A stretch of DNA of 64,000 nucleotides from Azolla caroliniana (lineage: Eukaryota > Polypodiophyta), in assembly GCA_043228905.1 (NCBI GenBank), contig JBHGNT010000002.1, positions 3,100,001 to 3,164,000 of the forward strand, written 5' to 3'. A model generated the notes under the pieces. It was given only the letters and a program-made list of their open reading frames with translations, was not told where the DNA came from and searched no databases. Shown here one piece after another: positions 40,917-53,246 of this stretch (position 1 is its first letter; the number at the start of each line of letters is the position of its first letter). A program made the position numbers and the translations under genes.

Positions 40917-43900
40917 AGATCACCACATGGAATGTGAGGGGATTGTGTTCTAGATTTAGAATGCATGAGGTTTGGAGGATTGTGTTAAGTGAGCAATGGG
41001 ATGTTTTATGTGCAATAGAGCATAAAGATCATCGTAATGCTAGTTTAATTAGCTATTCTAAGGGTTATACATTATGTTATGCTGGCAAGGTTCATGGGGA
41101 TTATTCTGGGATTGTCATGTTTATAAGAGATAAATTTCACCCAAAAGTAATTGTTTCAGATGAATTTTGAAGATTTATTGTGGTAGAGATATGTTATGAA
41201 GGGCAAGCTCTTTGGTTAGTTGGTGTGTATGCATCAAATGTTTCACAAGAACGAAAGTTGTTATGGAGATCTCTAAACTCAGTGCTTGATAATGGTAGAC
41301 CGGGTTTATTGATGGGAGATTTTAATGTTTGTTGTGAGACAAATCAATCAACATCTATCCACTCTATTATGGATGGACTAGAGGCTCAAGAATGGGGAGA
41401 TTTTGAGACTGAAGTCATGTTAAGGGATGTATGGAAATGGATCAAGGGAGATGAACCTGGTTCTACCTTTCAATCGGCTCAATATAAGGATACTTGGAGT
41501 AGGTTGGATTGAATGTATGTAATGCATACTGAAGGTTTTTTACCAGAGATTTTGGATATTTCAGTGTCTTATGGGTCAATTATATTAGATCATTTCCCAT
41601 TAATTTTTGAGTTCAATCACCACTCAATTAGAGGTTTTCATGAGTTTTTAGGAAAACCACCGTTGATTTTTAATTCATCATTTTTGGATCATGAGGTCTT
41701 CCATGCCTATATGTGTCAATTGATTGATGCATTTGCCTATTGTGTTCAATTTGATGGGTATGAAGCGTGGGAAGTATTTGTTGCAAATGTTTAGAGGTTA
41801 ACTAGATATTATGCAATTCACCATGCTTTTAAAAGGAGAAAGAAATTAAGTCTCCTAGTTAATTTGCTTGATAAATGCAACTCATTGTTAACTTATTGGC
41901 CAACAGATGTAGAGTTGATGGGATATCAAGAGGTATTAATTTCTGTGATGCATGACCTAACGGCAAAAAATTATCAACATGCTAGACTACATCGTCTAAG
42001 ACAAGAAGTGGATGATGCTAATTGTCAATCACATAAGTTTTTCCATGACCTTCATGAATCACATGCACGACATAATGTGGTAAGGCTAGAGGAAAATGGT
42101 ATCATGTGTTCCGATCCTCAAGAAATTGTGAAGAAATGCATAGAATATTATACACAATTGTTGGATATACAAGTGTGTATCGATGATAATGTTAAAAAGG
42201 ATAGAGATGTATGTTTTAATGGAGTGAAAAATCATGTACCGCATGATGTGGCACAATCATTAGATGCTAATATTTCAGAGGATGAGGTGGAACATGTCAT
42301 GTCACATCTTGCTAATGATAAGAGTCCTGGGTGGGATGGATTAACACATGAACTCTTTAAGAAATATGTGATTAAGTTAAAGGGGCCTTTTACGATTTTA
42401 TTTCAGAAGGTGTGGACATCAGAGGAAATGCCTCATTCTTGGAAGATTGGTTTTATCAAGCTTTTGCCGAAGGTGCCTTCTCCATCTTCCTTTGCTCAAT
42501 GGAGGCCTATTTCATTGATGGGGGGAATGTACAAGATTTTTGCAAAAGTGATGGCCAATAGGTTGCATAAGGTTTTACCTTCTATTATTCATAACGCTCA
42601 ATATGGGTTTTTAGCAAAAAGAGACATTTTACATAATATTTTAAATGTTCAAATGGCAATTGACTATGCAAAGGAGTCTAAACAAGAATTAGTGTTGCTA
42701 CAATTGGATATCGAGAAAGCCTATGATAATGTGGATTGGTCATTTATAAATCAATTGATGTCTCATATGGGTTTTGGTGATCGTATGTCTAAGTTGATAT
42801 ACACATTAGGGGAGGGTTCGGTTTCACATGTGATGTTTAATGGAGGAGTAACCCAACCGATTTCTATTCGGAGGTCAGTTAGACAAGGATGCCCGGTAAG
42901 TCCTTTACTATTCACTATTGTGACACATCCTATTCTTGTTAAGTTACACAATATGGCTATGGGGGAAGAATTGCTTGGACTAAGGTTGCCATCAGGGAAG
43001 CCATGTATTGTTCAAGCTCTTGCAGATGACCATATTATGTTTTTGGCACCTAATCGGGAAAATATTAGTAAGACAAGAGATGTGTGGGAATTGTTTTCAA
43101 ATGCTTCGGGGTTGAGAATTAATATACATAAATCTGTCCTCATTTCATGTATAGAACAAGATGTGTTAGGGTTGGGGTGGTCAGGAAGGATAGTACATCG
43201 TGGTATGATTTGTCGTCATCTTGGATATCCAATTGGGGTGGAAGTTTCTCATGTGAAACTTATTGAGTGGGTATCCAAAAGGTTGGAGGATAAGTTTATG
43301 TATTGGAGGTCTCAATTTTGGCCTTTTCATGTACGACTTAAGGTGGTCCAATCGATTATGGTCTCTATGGTATCTTATTATCTTCCTTTGCTCCCATGGT
43401 CAAAGAAAGCTCTTGAAATGTTGTCACGCTCCATGCGAATGTTGTTATGGAAAAGAAAAGGGAAAAGTGCCTTGTCATGGTTGGCATAGGATCATGTTTG
43501 TACTCCAAAGCGTCTTGGTGGGGCATCAATATTGAATCTATATGAGCATATGGTGGCTCGTCGATTTACTTTCATTCGATTCATGTTTGAAGGTGTACAA
43601 CCTTGGACAGAAATGGTGGCATACTTTATAGAGAAGAACAGAATAAAGCTTGGAAACATGAAGGTTGAAGCGAATTGGTGGAATGTAATTAATTTTGACA
43701 GGGATGTCAAATGTACGGGGTCTATGATAGTTAATCATTTGTTGACATCTTGGCAAAGTATGTTGGATTTTGTGGAATGGCATCCCCCACAAGGAAGGGG
43801 ATGTGCCAATTCATTACAAATGGAGGTTTTAGCAACATCAAGGTTGTTGAGGTGGGAAGGTAAACAAATTCTTAATCTTCAATTTAATCGGATGGCTAGA

Positions 43901-44691
43901 TTGGGTTTGGTAACAGTTAAGGATGCTATGTTCTTTTCACAAAGAAGATTAATGGCTTTTCGAACAATAAGATCAACATTTCGTATTCCAAAGGTTATAA
44001 CTTTATTTGGGATAAGTTGCAACAAATACTATCTTCGCATGAGCCAATTCCCGATTTAGATGGACGATCTCAAGAGCTTGATTGGAGGTTTGTTGGAAAT
44101 AAGAGATTGACTATGATCTCAACGAATGTTGCTTATCACAAGTTGATTGACAAACATAAGTGGTTGGAAGAAAGGGTTATAAAGATATGGGGTTTTCATA
44201 AGCCCATTACTTGGTGGTTTCATGTGATCAAGGCAAGTTGGTGTTCTCGATTGATGCTACAAGCCAAGGTATTTATTTGGAGAGTTATGGTTGGAGCTTT
44301 ACCATTAGTGGATGCATTAAAAAGAAGAAACATTACTAAAGGATTGTGTTTCTTTTGTTCGGTGGAATTGGAACATAGTAGGCATCGATTTATTTCATGC
44401 CCGATGGCAAGGATGGTTTGGAGGTGTATCAGTTTAGTGTGGATGTTTGTAACAGGAGTAAGTCTATCTTCCTTCAGTTGGGTTTTTGCACATATGGAGA
44501 ACAATGAACCGATGCCTCATTTTCAAATTATTTTTGAGTTCTTGAGGTATTGGGGGCTATGGTTCAATTGGAATATGCGGAATGTCTTCATTTTTTATTC
44601 GCAAGTTAGGGTGAGAAAATATGTTCTAAAGTTAAAAGGACTTCTTTTGTGGCAATTGACAGTGCTAGAGAAGTCAAAAAATCTCAACTAA
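40913..44691 (+). pseudogene. LINE H ORF2: endonuclease, reverse transcriptase, C-terminal zinc motif
   Basis: ATG at 40913. The apurinic-type endonuclease runs from TTWNVRGLCSRFRMHEVWRI to GRPGLLMGDFNVCCETNQST and LDHFPLIFEF; stops fall at 41168, 41510 and 41792. The reverse-transcriptase frame 41864-43489 is open for 541 codons: DKSPGWDGLTHELFKKY, WRPISLMGGMYKIFAKVMAN, LLQLDIEKAYDNVDW, RRSVRQGCPVSPLLFTIV, and the active site ALADDHIMFL (43018-43047) with both Asp residues. After a TAG at 43487 the C-terminal region continues to 44059 and, shifted one frame, to 44691, with the motif CFFCSVELEHSRHRFISC. Confidence 0.85.
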
Positions 44692-44890
44692 GAAGAGAGA
44701 GAACTCTCCAAGGTCACATATCATCATATTCACCATTTGAATTGGTGTGTAGGGTGGCATTGAGTTTGGTGTCATAGTTTTCTTTAGATCCCTAGATAGA
44801 AGGGGTTCTATAGTTTGTTGTAAGTTAGTCATGGTGGTGTTTTTTCTTTCGTAATGAAAGCCATTATTTACGAAAGAAGAAGAAGAAGAT

Positions 44891-45596
44891 ACATAAATCC
44901 AAGTCTACAGAGATATATGGATAACAACACAACCACACTACATGAATAGGCAAGAAAAAAACCACAAGAAGTAGACTCCACACCACCACCTTACTCTTCT
45001 TGCTTTATATGAAGTTCTCCTAAACTAGATAACTTTCCCTTGCTTTCTTTTTTATGCTTTTTTTAGAAGTTTTCCATCTCCTATTCTTAGCTATGACACA
45101 ACAATCTTCAAATCATCATATCTCCCTCGTCCGAGCTGCCAACTTAGAGATTTAAAACGATATGGATAACTCTCTTCACAAGCTTTCTAACACATATTTG
45201 CACGTTATATTTGGCTTTTAAATGAATGCGTTATGAGCGTTCGTTGTAGACTGTGTTTTGGTGGCCCGCTTTTTTCTTCTTTTACTTTTCTCCACGTGTC
45301 TTGCTTTTAGTTTGACTTATCCTCAAAAACTTAGCTCGTGTTCTTACCCTCCGGATGTGAATGCTCCATACCTTATATTCTTATAGTGTCCAATACCTTG
45401 AATTCTAAAATCACTTTCACATTTAGCCCTCCCCCTTGCTTCTTGGTGAACCATTTATGGTGAACGCTAAGCTACTAATAAAACCAAAAATTCTCCTTCG
45501 CCTTATTCATGGCTATAGACAAAGAAGGAGAGAAAAAAAGAAACAAATTATGTGAGTAAAACCCCCGCTAGTCGATAGGAAAAAACTCACACTTCT

Positions 45597-45632
<36 letters not shown>

Positions 45633-45753
45633 AATTGCCATCACCATCTTTCTTCTTGTTAACACAAAGAAAGAGGTTACAACAATTACTATGTCTTTGT
45701 CAACTCTCCAAACACAAGTAGGTCCATGTGATACATAACTCTTGATAGAAGTG
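44891..45753. other. AT-rich intergenic stretch
   Basis: No supported gene. It contains a pure (AC)n run (about 45600-45627). A segment near 45150-45250 (AAGCTTTCTAACAC, TTTGCACGTTATATTTGG) resembles 39405-39470 of the LINE H leader, perhaps a short dispersed repeat. The rest is unassigned. Confidence 0.5.
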
Positions 45754-46082
45754 TGTTAGGATTTTGGTCCCTCCGGATGGGATATGAGTACCCGGCAAGG
45801 AAGACTTGGTGAGAACCGGATGATGAGTACCCGACAAGGAAGACCCGGTGAAAACCGGATGATGCAGGCCCGGTGAGAACCTCTCACTGGATGAAGGGAC
45901 ATATAGGTAAATATGTTTTTTTGGGGCTATATTTGTAAATAGTCCTAATGTCATATTTGTATAAATATGACCTAGGGCAAACACTTATGTGTGTTGGTGT
46001 ATCATTGTGTTGTTATTATTATTGTATAGAGTTATTGGTGTAACTGCTATACAGAGTGTAATAGAGAGAGAGAGAGAGAGAG
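45754..46082 (+). repeat. Partial LTR-like sequence related to copia I LTRs
   Basis: Starts TGTTAGGATTTTGGTCCCTC, like the I and 31584 LTRs read in sense. It has two degenerate U3 repeat units (ACCGGATGATGAGTACCCG), a TATA region GTATAAATATGACCTAGGGC (near 45958), and reaches a (GA)n tract at 46062-46082. The U5 end is not found, so it is cut by the start of LINE L-B. The boundary is uncertain. Confidence 0.6.
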
Positions 46083-46417
46083 ATGAAAGAGAGGAAAAAA
46101 CGCAAGAGTGGAGAAGGGAAGAAGAAGCGAATTTGTTTTTATTGCTGTGCTCTCTATTGGTAACGGAATTGAGCACAAATATAAGCATTGGAAAGCCCTT
46201 GAGTAGAGCTTCGCAACGAGATATACCAAGTTGAATTTGGCGGTTTGTATGAGAAGCAGCGATAGCAATAAGGAATCTTGTGTTGTTGGCATCCACATAC
46301 TCAAAACTCATTGTGGGTCTTCGATTGCTTTCAAAATCTTCAACCTCTTCAATCGGGTGAGTTCTGATTTTCTCTCTTGTTCATGGAAAATTGTTTTTAT
46401 CTTGGATCGATATAATG

Positions 46418-46506
46418 ATGGACATAAACATGAATTCATCACAAATTATGGGGGGTATTGATATGAAAACAATCGATCCAAAAAAGAGTAATGTGATGGT
46501 TGAATG
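46418..46506 (+). pseudogene. LINE L-B ORF1, N-terminal fragment
   Basis: ATG at 46418: MDINMNSSQIMGGIDMK, IDPKKSNVMVE, interrupted by copia I within the codons for Glu-Cys. The reading resumes at 51815 (ECNREREDIGSFK). Confidence 0.75.
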
Positions 46507-47111
46507 TGATGGAAATAATTGACACTTTCCAAACTTCACCTCTCGGCCACAACCAAGGAAACACACGAATCGTTGTTGCAGAAAATGGGTAATGCAAAAG
46601 TAAATAAGTGGACACACGATTTAACGTGGAAAACCTTGTACGGGAAAAAACCACGGGAGTACAAGACTCCGAACCAAAACTATGCACAGAGAAATATACA
46701 ATGGCGAGCTGCAAGGCGACGACCTTGAGCTCGCTGTCCTCGCCACAAGCGGCGGAATTACACAGAGGCGTCGACCTCTTTGTCTCTCACGCTCTATCTC
46801 TCTCACGGCTGCTCTCTCTTCACTCCTCTTGAGTGGAAAAACAGAAAAATGAGTAGCAACATTAAAACTGTTTGCCCTAAGTCATATTTATACACATATG
46901 ACTTTAGGGCTATTTACAACTATAGCCTCAAGGGCCCTTGGCAAACATATTCACAGATATGTCCCCGCATCCGGATCTCTCTCCGGGTACATTCGTCGTC
47001 CGGCTCCGAAGTCGGGGTCTTCATCATCCGGTTCCGAAACCGCAACCGGGCTTGTCATCATTCATCTCCGGACATCCGACCATCCCATCCGGAGGGACCG
47101 TAATCCCAACA
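46507..47111 (-). repeat. 3' LTR of copia I
   Basis: 605 bp. On the minus strand it runs TGTTGGGATTACGG to TTTCCATCA, with a TATA-like TATAAATATGACTTAGGG near 46890. It has 16 bp more than the 5' LTR (duplicated CTCTCACG… near 46787-46802) and carries T or A at all five substituted sites. Confidence 0.97.
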
Positions 47112-47125
47112 AACTCCCCCTTCAC
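47112..47125 (-). other. Polypurine tract of copia I
   Basis: The minus strand reads AGTGAAGGGGGAGTT directly before the 3' LTR start TGTTGGG. Confidence 0.85.
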
Positions 47126-50100
47126 TTCGGCATGGGATGTCTCTCCAATCCGATCCTCTTCCGGCATGCTTCCAGCTTGTCGGGTGTGAGCACCTTGGTC
47201 ACCATATCCGACCCGTTCTCGTCCGTGTGGATCTTCGTCAGCACGAACTCCTTGTCTTCTATCCTTTCCCGGATCCAGTGATATCTTCGCTGGATGTGCT
47301 TCGTCCGGGAGTGATAGGCCGCGTTCTTCGCAAGGTGGATTGCACTCTGACTGTCGCAGTAGAGTCGGTACTCCTCCTGCCGGATACCGAGCTCTCTAAT
47401 GAAGTCCTTCATCCATATTATTTCCTTGCCGGCTTCAACAACCGCCATGTACTCCGCCTCCGTGGTTGACAACGCAACCGTCTTCTGCAGCCTCGACTGC
47501 CATGAAATAGCTCCCCCTGCATACATCATCACATACCCTGATGTGGACCGGCTGGTATCTGCATCAGCCGACATATCCAAATCGGTGAAGCCGTCGAGTT
47601 CGGGCTTACCGGAGCCGAATCGGAGGCACACGTTTGCCGTGCCCTTCAGGTATCGGAGTATCCACTTGGCCGCGTTCCAATGCTCTTTGCCGGGATTGCT
47701 CATGTACCGGCTCACCACTCCGACTGCATATCCTATGTCCGGTCGGGTACACACCATTGCGTACATCAAGCTCCCGACGGCAGAGGCATATGGTACTTTC
47801 ATCATGTCCTCCTTCTCAGCCTTTGTCTTGGGGCTTTGCTTGCTGGACAACTTGCAGTTTGCCGGGAGGGGTGACCCGACCGGTCTTGCTTCCGACATGT
47901 TGAACCGGTGAAGCACCTTTGTCACGTACTTCTCCTGTGACAGCCACAACTGCTTCTTCTTCCAGTCCCGGATGATGTGCATCCCTAGTATTTGCCTCGC
48001 CGGACCCAGGTCCTTCATTGAGAAGGTTCGGTGAAAAGCTTTCTTCAGCATCCGTATCTTGACCTGGTCCCGTCCGACGATCAACATGTCGTCCACGTAC
48101 AGGAGGAGTATTAGAAAGTCTCCTCCTTCGAACTTCTTCACAAACACGCAGTGATCGGACTGCGTTTTGTGGTACCCTTCGTCGGTCATGAAAGAGTCGA
48201 ACTTCCGGTACCATTGCCGGGGAGCCTACTTCAGTCCGTAAAGGCTCTTCTTCAACCGGCATACCAGGTGCTCCTTCCCTTTCTTCTCGAATCCTTCCGG
48301 TTGCTGCATGTAGATCTCTTCTTCGAGGTCACCGTGAAGGAATGCCGTCTTCACGTCCATCTGTTCTACCTCGAGGTCCACGCTTGCCGCTATGCTCAGC
48401 ACCGTCCGGATGGAGGTCATCTTCACTACCGGGGCAAATATCTCGTCGAAGTCGACGCCCTTCTTCTGCTGGAACCCCTTCACTACGATCCTGGCTTTGT
48501 ATCTCGGGGGGTTTCCGACATCTCCCGGTTTCAGCTTGAACACCCACTTGTTTCGAAGTGCCCGCTTTCCTTTCGGCAACTCCACAAGTTCATATGTGTG
48601 GTTCTCATGCAGGGAATCCATCTCCTCCTGCATGGCACTTAACCACCTGCGGCTATGGGTGTCATGCTTCTCTTCTTCAAAGCTCTCCGGCTCCCCCTCG
48701 TCGGTTAGCAGCACGTGCTCTGGTTCCGGAAATCTCCGGGGAGCCCTTCTCTCTCTTAGAGGATATCTCCGTTCCGGAGCTTCGGTAACCGGTTCTTCCG
48801 ATTCTTCTTCATCCGAATCCATTTCGGGATCGGGGCCGGTTCCGGTATCATTTTCATCTTCTTCGGCCGGTTCTGTTTCTTCACCGTCTTCGGCCGGATC
48901 TTCGAGTGTTAACCGGTCCCTTGCCGGTCGGGACTGCTCCTCGTAGAGTTTATCCTCACCGGTCGACTTGGAGCTCTTCATCTTCTTCTCTAACTCCCAG
49001 TCGGCGAGTGTCTTGTTCTCCATGAAGATGATATCACGACTCTGGAATATCTTCTTGTCGACCGGGTCCCATACTCGGTAGCCGAACTCGTCATCGCCGT
49101 AACCGAGGAATATGCATGGCCGGGTCTTTGGATCTAGCTTTCCTCTCCGGTCCTTTGCCACATGCACGTATGCGAGACACCCGAACACCTTCAGATGCTG
49201 GTAGGATACTTCCCTACCGGTCCACACTGTCTGCGGCGTGTCTCCGTCCAAAGGTACTGAGGGTGATCTGTTTATCACGTATGTCGCCGTTGACATCGCC
49301 TCAGCCCAAAACCCCTTGGGTAATTCCGCATGCGCCAGCATACTCCGGACCCTCTCCATTATGGTCCGGTTCATCCTCTCGGCCAGCCTGTTCAGTTCCG
49401 GCATCTTCGGCACAGTAAACTCGAGCCGGATTCCCTTCGAGCGACAGTACTCCGCGAACTGCCCCCGGTATTCCCCTCCGTTATCTGCTCGTATCGCTTT
49501 CAGCTTCTTGCCGGATTCCCTTTCCACTCTCGTGTGGAGTTCTTTGAAGACGCACAACACTTGGTCCTTTGTCTTCAACGGTGCCGTCCACAGCTTCCGG
49601 CTGTGATCATCAATGAATGTTACGAAGTACTGGGCTCCGCCATGTGACTTCGTTTCTACTTGACACACATCAGTGTGCACCAACTCCAATGGTGCGCTAC
49701 GTCTCGTCGGTGGCCTTGAGTGGAAGGAGGTTTGGTTCTGCTTACCGGCCAGGCAATCGGTGCACTTCTCCAGGTGCACATGCTTCACTGGAATAAGGTT
49801 GTCTTCTGCAAGCCTCTTCATCCCCTTCTCACTCATGTGGCACAGTCTCTTGTGCCACAGCTCACCGGCAGTGTCAGCTGCCACGTTCAGCTCCTCCGAA
49901 CATAGCCGGGAATTCATCAGGTACAGTGTGTTGACCTTCCGGGCCCGAGCCACTATCAGGCTCCCTTTGCCGAACATCATGACACCGTTCCGGATGCTAC
50001 CCGTGTAGCCTTCATCGTCTAGCCTCCCGGCCGAAATCAGGTTCAATCGAACCTCCGGAACGTGTCGAACATCCTTCAGCAGCATCTTGCATCCGGTTGA

Positions 50101-51195
50101 TGTCATTAGCCACACGTCTCCTATGCCGGCAATCCGGCATGTACCTTCATTTCCCATCCGGACACAGCCGTGCTCACCGGCTGTGTAGGATGAGAAGTAT
50201 TTCTTCTCCGGGGTCAGGTGGAACGACGCTCCGGAATCGACCACCCAGGTCATCTCTTCACCGGCAAGGTTCAGCTCCCTCTCTTCAGTAATGAGCATTA
50301 TCTCTTCTTCACTTGCCGCGAGTGCCGTCGTTCCTTTCCGGTCCTGCCCTCGCCGATCCGGACCTCTCCGGTCCGTGGCTCCCCGGTATGCACCGTTTCT
50401 CTCCGGTGACTTCTTCGAATCGGTGTCGTTGGCTCCGTTGTCCTTTCGGTAATGCCGACAATTCTTCCGGAAGTGCCCCGGCTTCCCACAGTGGAAGCAT
50501 GTGGGTCTTCCTCTTGACTGCGACCGGGTCCCCGACTTCTCCCGTCTTTGCGGACTCCGGTTCCATTGTCTTCCCCGTTCCGATTCGGTAAGCAGCGCCT
50601 TCGAGTCGGAGGCCGGTTCTTTATCTCTCTGACGCGCTTCTTCGTTCAAAATACTTGTCTTTACCGTTTGTAGGGACAAGTTATCTTCCGTGCAGGAGGT
50701 GCTGAGAGTCACCACCAAGTTCTCCCAGCTTTCCGGCAATGTACACATCAGAATGATGGCTTGCATTGCATCCTCCAGCGGGAACTTGATCGCCGCAAGC
50801 TGGTTCACGAATCCCATGAACGTGCTTACGTGTTCCACCATACTCTCGCCGTCCCGGTACTTGAGGTTCACTATCTTCCTCATCAGGGAGGTCCGGTTCA
50901 ACGCATTCTTCCTCTCGTAGAGGCCCGACAGCTTCCGCCACATCTCATATGCGTTGATGTCGTTCGCCACATGTTGTAGAACGCTCACGTCGACGTATTG
51001 CCGAATGGTTGCAACGGCTTTCCGGTTCAGAAGCCTCCATTCCGACTCAAGTACCCCCTTCGGTATTTCTGACCTGTCAATCGGTTCGTACAGGTCCCGA
51101 ACAATCAGAAGATCCTCCATCTTGATCTTCCAGTCGGCGTAATTCTGCGCATTTAGCACCATCATCCCCGGCTGCCCGCTGCCGCCACCTTCCAT
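47122..51195 (-). CDS. gag-pol: Copia gag-pol polyprotein, one internal TAG
   Basis: ATG at 51195, just inside the PBS. Domains in order: gag (MVLNAQNYADWKIKMEDLLI, LPESWENLVVTLS), zinc knuckle CFHCGKPGHFRKNC, protease WVVDSGASFHLTP, integrase (HTDVC, IRADNGGEYRG, RLAERMNRT), reverse transcriptase (VKTAFLHGDLEEEIYMQQP, LLYVDDMLIVG), RNase H (YLKGT, ALSTTEAEYMAV, DSQSAIHLAKN). The polyprotein is about 1358 residues. The only break seen is TAG (48226-48228) in LYGLK-stop-APRQW, where family members have Gln, so a CAG to TAG change is likely. All catalytic residues of protease, integrase and polymerase are present. One frame encodes gag and pol, as in most plant copia elements. Confidence 0.95.
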
Positions 51196-51210
51196 TTTCT
51201 GCAGCAGCTC

Positions 51211-51224
51211 GCTCTGATACCAAA
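51211..51224 (-). other. Primer-binding site of copia I (initiator tRNA-Met)
   Basis: The minus strand reads TGGTATCAGAGC beside the 5' LTR. Confidence 0.95.
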
Positions 51225-51225
51225 T

Positions 51226-51814
51226 TGATGGAAATAATCGACACTTTCCAAACTTCACCTCTCGGCCACAACCAAGGAAACACACGAATCGTTGTTGCAG
51301 AAAATGGGTAATGCAAAAGTAAATAAGTGGACACACGATTTAACGTGGAAAACCCTGTACGGGAAAAAACCACGGGAGTACAAGACTCCGAACCAAAACT
51401 ATGCACAGAGAAATATACAATGGCGAGCTGCAAGGCGACGACCTTGAGCTCGCTGTCCTCGCCACAGGCGGCGGAATTACACAGAGGCGTCGACCTCTTC
51501 GTCTCTCACGGCTGCTCTCTCTTCACTCCTCTTGAGTGGAAAAACAGAAAAATGAGTAGCAACATTAAAACTGTTTGCCCTAAGTCATATTTATACACAT
51601 ATGACTTTAGGGCTATTTACAACTATAGCCTCAAGGGCCCTTGGCAAACATATTCACAGATATGTCCCCGCATCCGGATCTCTCTCCGGGTACATTCGTC
51701 GTCCGGCTCCGAAGTCGGGGTCTTCATCATCCGGTTCCGAAACCGCAACCGGGCTTGTCGTCATTCATCTCCGGACATCCGACCATCCCATCCGGAGGGA
51801 CCGTAATCCCAACA
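51226..51814 (-). repeat. 5' LTR of copia I
   Basis: 589 bp. Plus-strand ends TGATGGAAATAATCG and CGTAATCCCAACA. It keeps C or G at all five positions where the 3' LTR has T or A. Confidence 0.97.
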
Positions 51815-53233
51815 GAATGTAATCGTGAAAGGGAAGACATTGGAAGCTTTAAGAGGTTTAAGGGAATTGAAGAAATTAATGAGAAAAATTTAACATAGGC
51901 CGAAATAATACATGTAGATGAAGTTGACAAGGATCACTGTAATTGGGATAATTTATGGGGAATTGCTAATACCTTATTTTCGGATATTGTGGAAGAAAAT
52001 GAAAATGCAGCGAAAGAAGGCATTAAAGAGGATGTGCATGATGTGGAAGTTGATGCTAAGGCAGTTTTGCAATCATTTGATGTATTCTATGATTGTGCTG
52101 TTATATTATTTTTTACCGGCAAACTCCCATATGTTAATTGGATTAAACAATGGTTGAACACAATCGTGTCACCAAATTGTGTTGAAAATATATATGCGGG
52201 ACCACGAGGGTTTTATGATGTGGTATTTCGTTCACCGGAGCATCAAAGTGCATTGTTGGATAAAGTTCCTGTGTTTTTTGATAAACGAATGGTGCATGTT
52301 ATGCAATGGTCCCCCGTAGCGGACTATCATGCTTTGTTAAAATAAGAATGTCCTGTTTGGGTTATAGTGCATGCTTTTTTATGGCCACTTTTACCAGAGT
52401 TGATGAGTCAAATGGGTAAAGTGTTGGTATCTCCACATGCAAATGCTACAAATAAGTGCAGATTTTGTGTGTTATGGGATACAAGTCACAAGAGGCCAAG
52501 ATGGGTGCATATGAATGCTCCTGGTATGAGAAGTCTTTGTTTTAAACTGAAGTGAGAGACATTTGCAAGTCATTGTTTTAGATGTGGTGAATGGGGCCAC
52601 TTTATGGCGGAATGCCACGATCATTGTCCTTCAACTACAGAGGTTCCTATTGAAGGGAACAATAAGGAAGGAGTTGGGAGAGATGTTGGTGTGTCAGATT
52701 TTGTGGATGAAGGAACATCACCTAGAGCAGGTTATAAAGAGGTCTCACTTCAAGGTTTGGGCCCTAAGAATAAGGGAATTGAATCTATGAATATGGAAAA
52801 ACAAAGTTTAGTGGTTAAAGATAAGGGGGGAAAACCGTTGGATAGAGCTAGTAGTGATGTTGTTGACAAAGATTGGCATGAGGTTAAGGGCAAGTCGAAA
52901 GGGAAATCAATGAATATGCAACGTAGTAGCTTGCCCACTACTCGTGTGACTACTTGGCAAGGTAATTCAGGAACTAGGGAGGGCCCTCGAAAAATTCCTT
53001 GGCAACGACAATCTAGGGATAAGGGATTACCCCTTCATCTTCAATTTAATTCATTAGGATGAGTTGTAAATTCATCGAATTCTCGAGGTTTTCGTCAAGC
53101 AGGAGGACCTAAAAAGAATATTTCGATAGACAACCCTAAGGATGTGTTGCATGAAAATCCATATGCAGCATTAGAGCATGCTTTGACTAGTTTCATGACA
53201 TCGGTTGCTCTAAAGGAGCAAGTGCTCCCATAA
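51815..53233 (+). pseudogene. LINE L-B ORF1, main part
   Basis: Continues from 46506. AVLQSFDVFYDCAVILFFTG, YAGPRGFYDVVFRSPEHQSA, KCRFCVLWDTSHKRPRWVHM and the knuckle CFRCGEWGHFMAEC parallel LINE H. Stops occur after EKNLT, HALLK and CFKLK and one frame change follows the knuckle; the Lys/Gly-rich tail ends EQVLP before TAA (53231-53233). ORF2 begins 13 bases later. Confidence 0.8.
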
Positions 53234-53246
53234 CATTGTTGATTGA

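Larger units (their letters stand above)
39320..44890 (+). mobile_element. LINE H, near full length
   Basis: A non-LTR retrotransposon with 5' UTR (39320-39569), ORF1 (39570-40916), ORF2 (40913-44691) and a 3' UTR. It ends in a perfect 11-bp stem (44844-44854 with 44868-44878) and a short (GAA)n tail. It is AT-richer than the LTR elements around it. A few stops and frameshifts make it inactive, but domain order is complete. No clear target duplication was found. Confidence 0.85.
46507..51814 (-). mobile_element. Copia element I, near intact (5308 bp, minus strand)
   Basis: Two LTRs (46507-47111 and 51226-51814), a perfect 5-bp duplication GAATG (46502-46506, 51815-51819), PBS for initiator tRNA-Met, PPT, and one long gag-pol frame broken by a single TAG. 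The LTRs differ by five transitions and one 16-bp tandem duplication, so the insertion is the youngest I can date in the window. It sits in LINE L-B ORF1. Confidence 0.97.

Noticed and set aside
39260-44890. LINE G and LINE H as one element inverted by twin priming
   Set aside because: LINE H has its own complete ORF2 C-terminus, and LINE G is a different subfamily closer to L-B.
45754-46082. Complete solo LTR with target duplication
   Set aside because: The 5' end is clear but no matching right end or AAGTG duplication could be found before LINE L-B, so only a partial LTR is reported.
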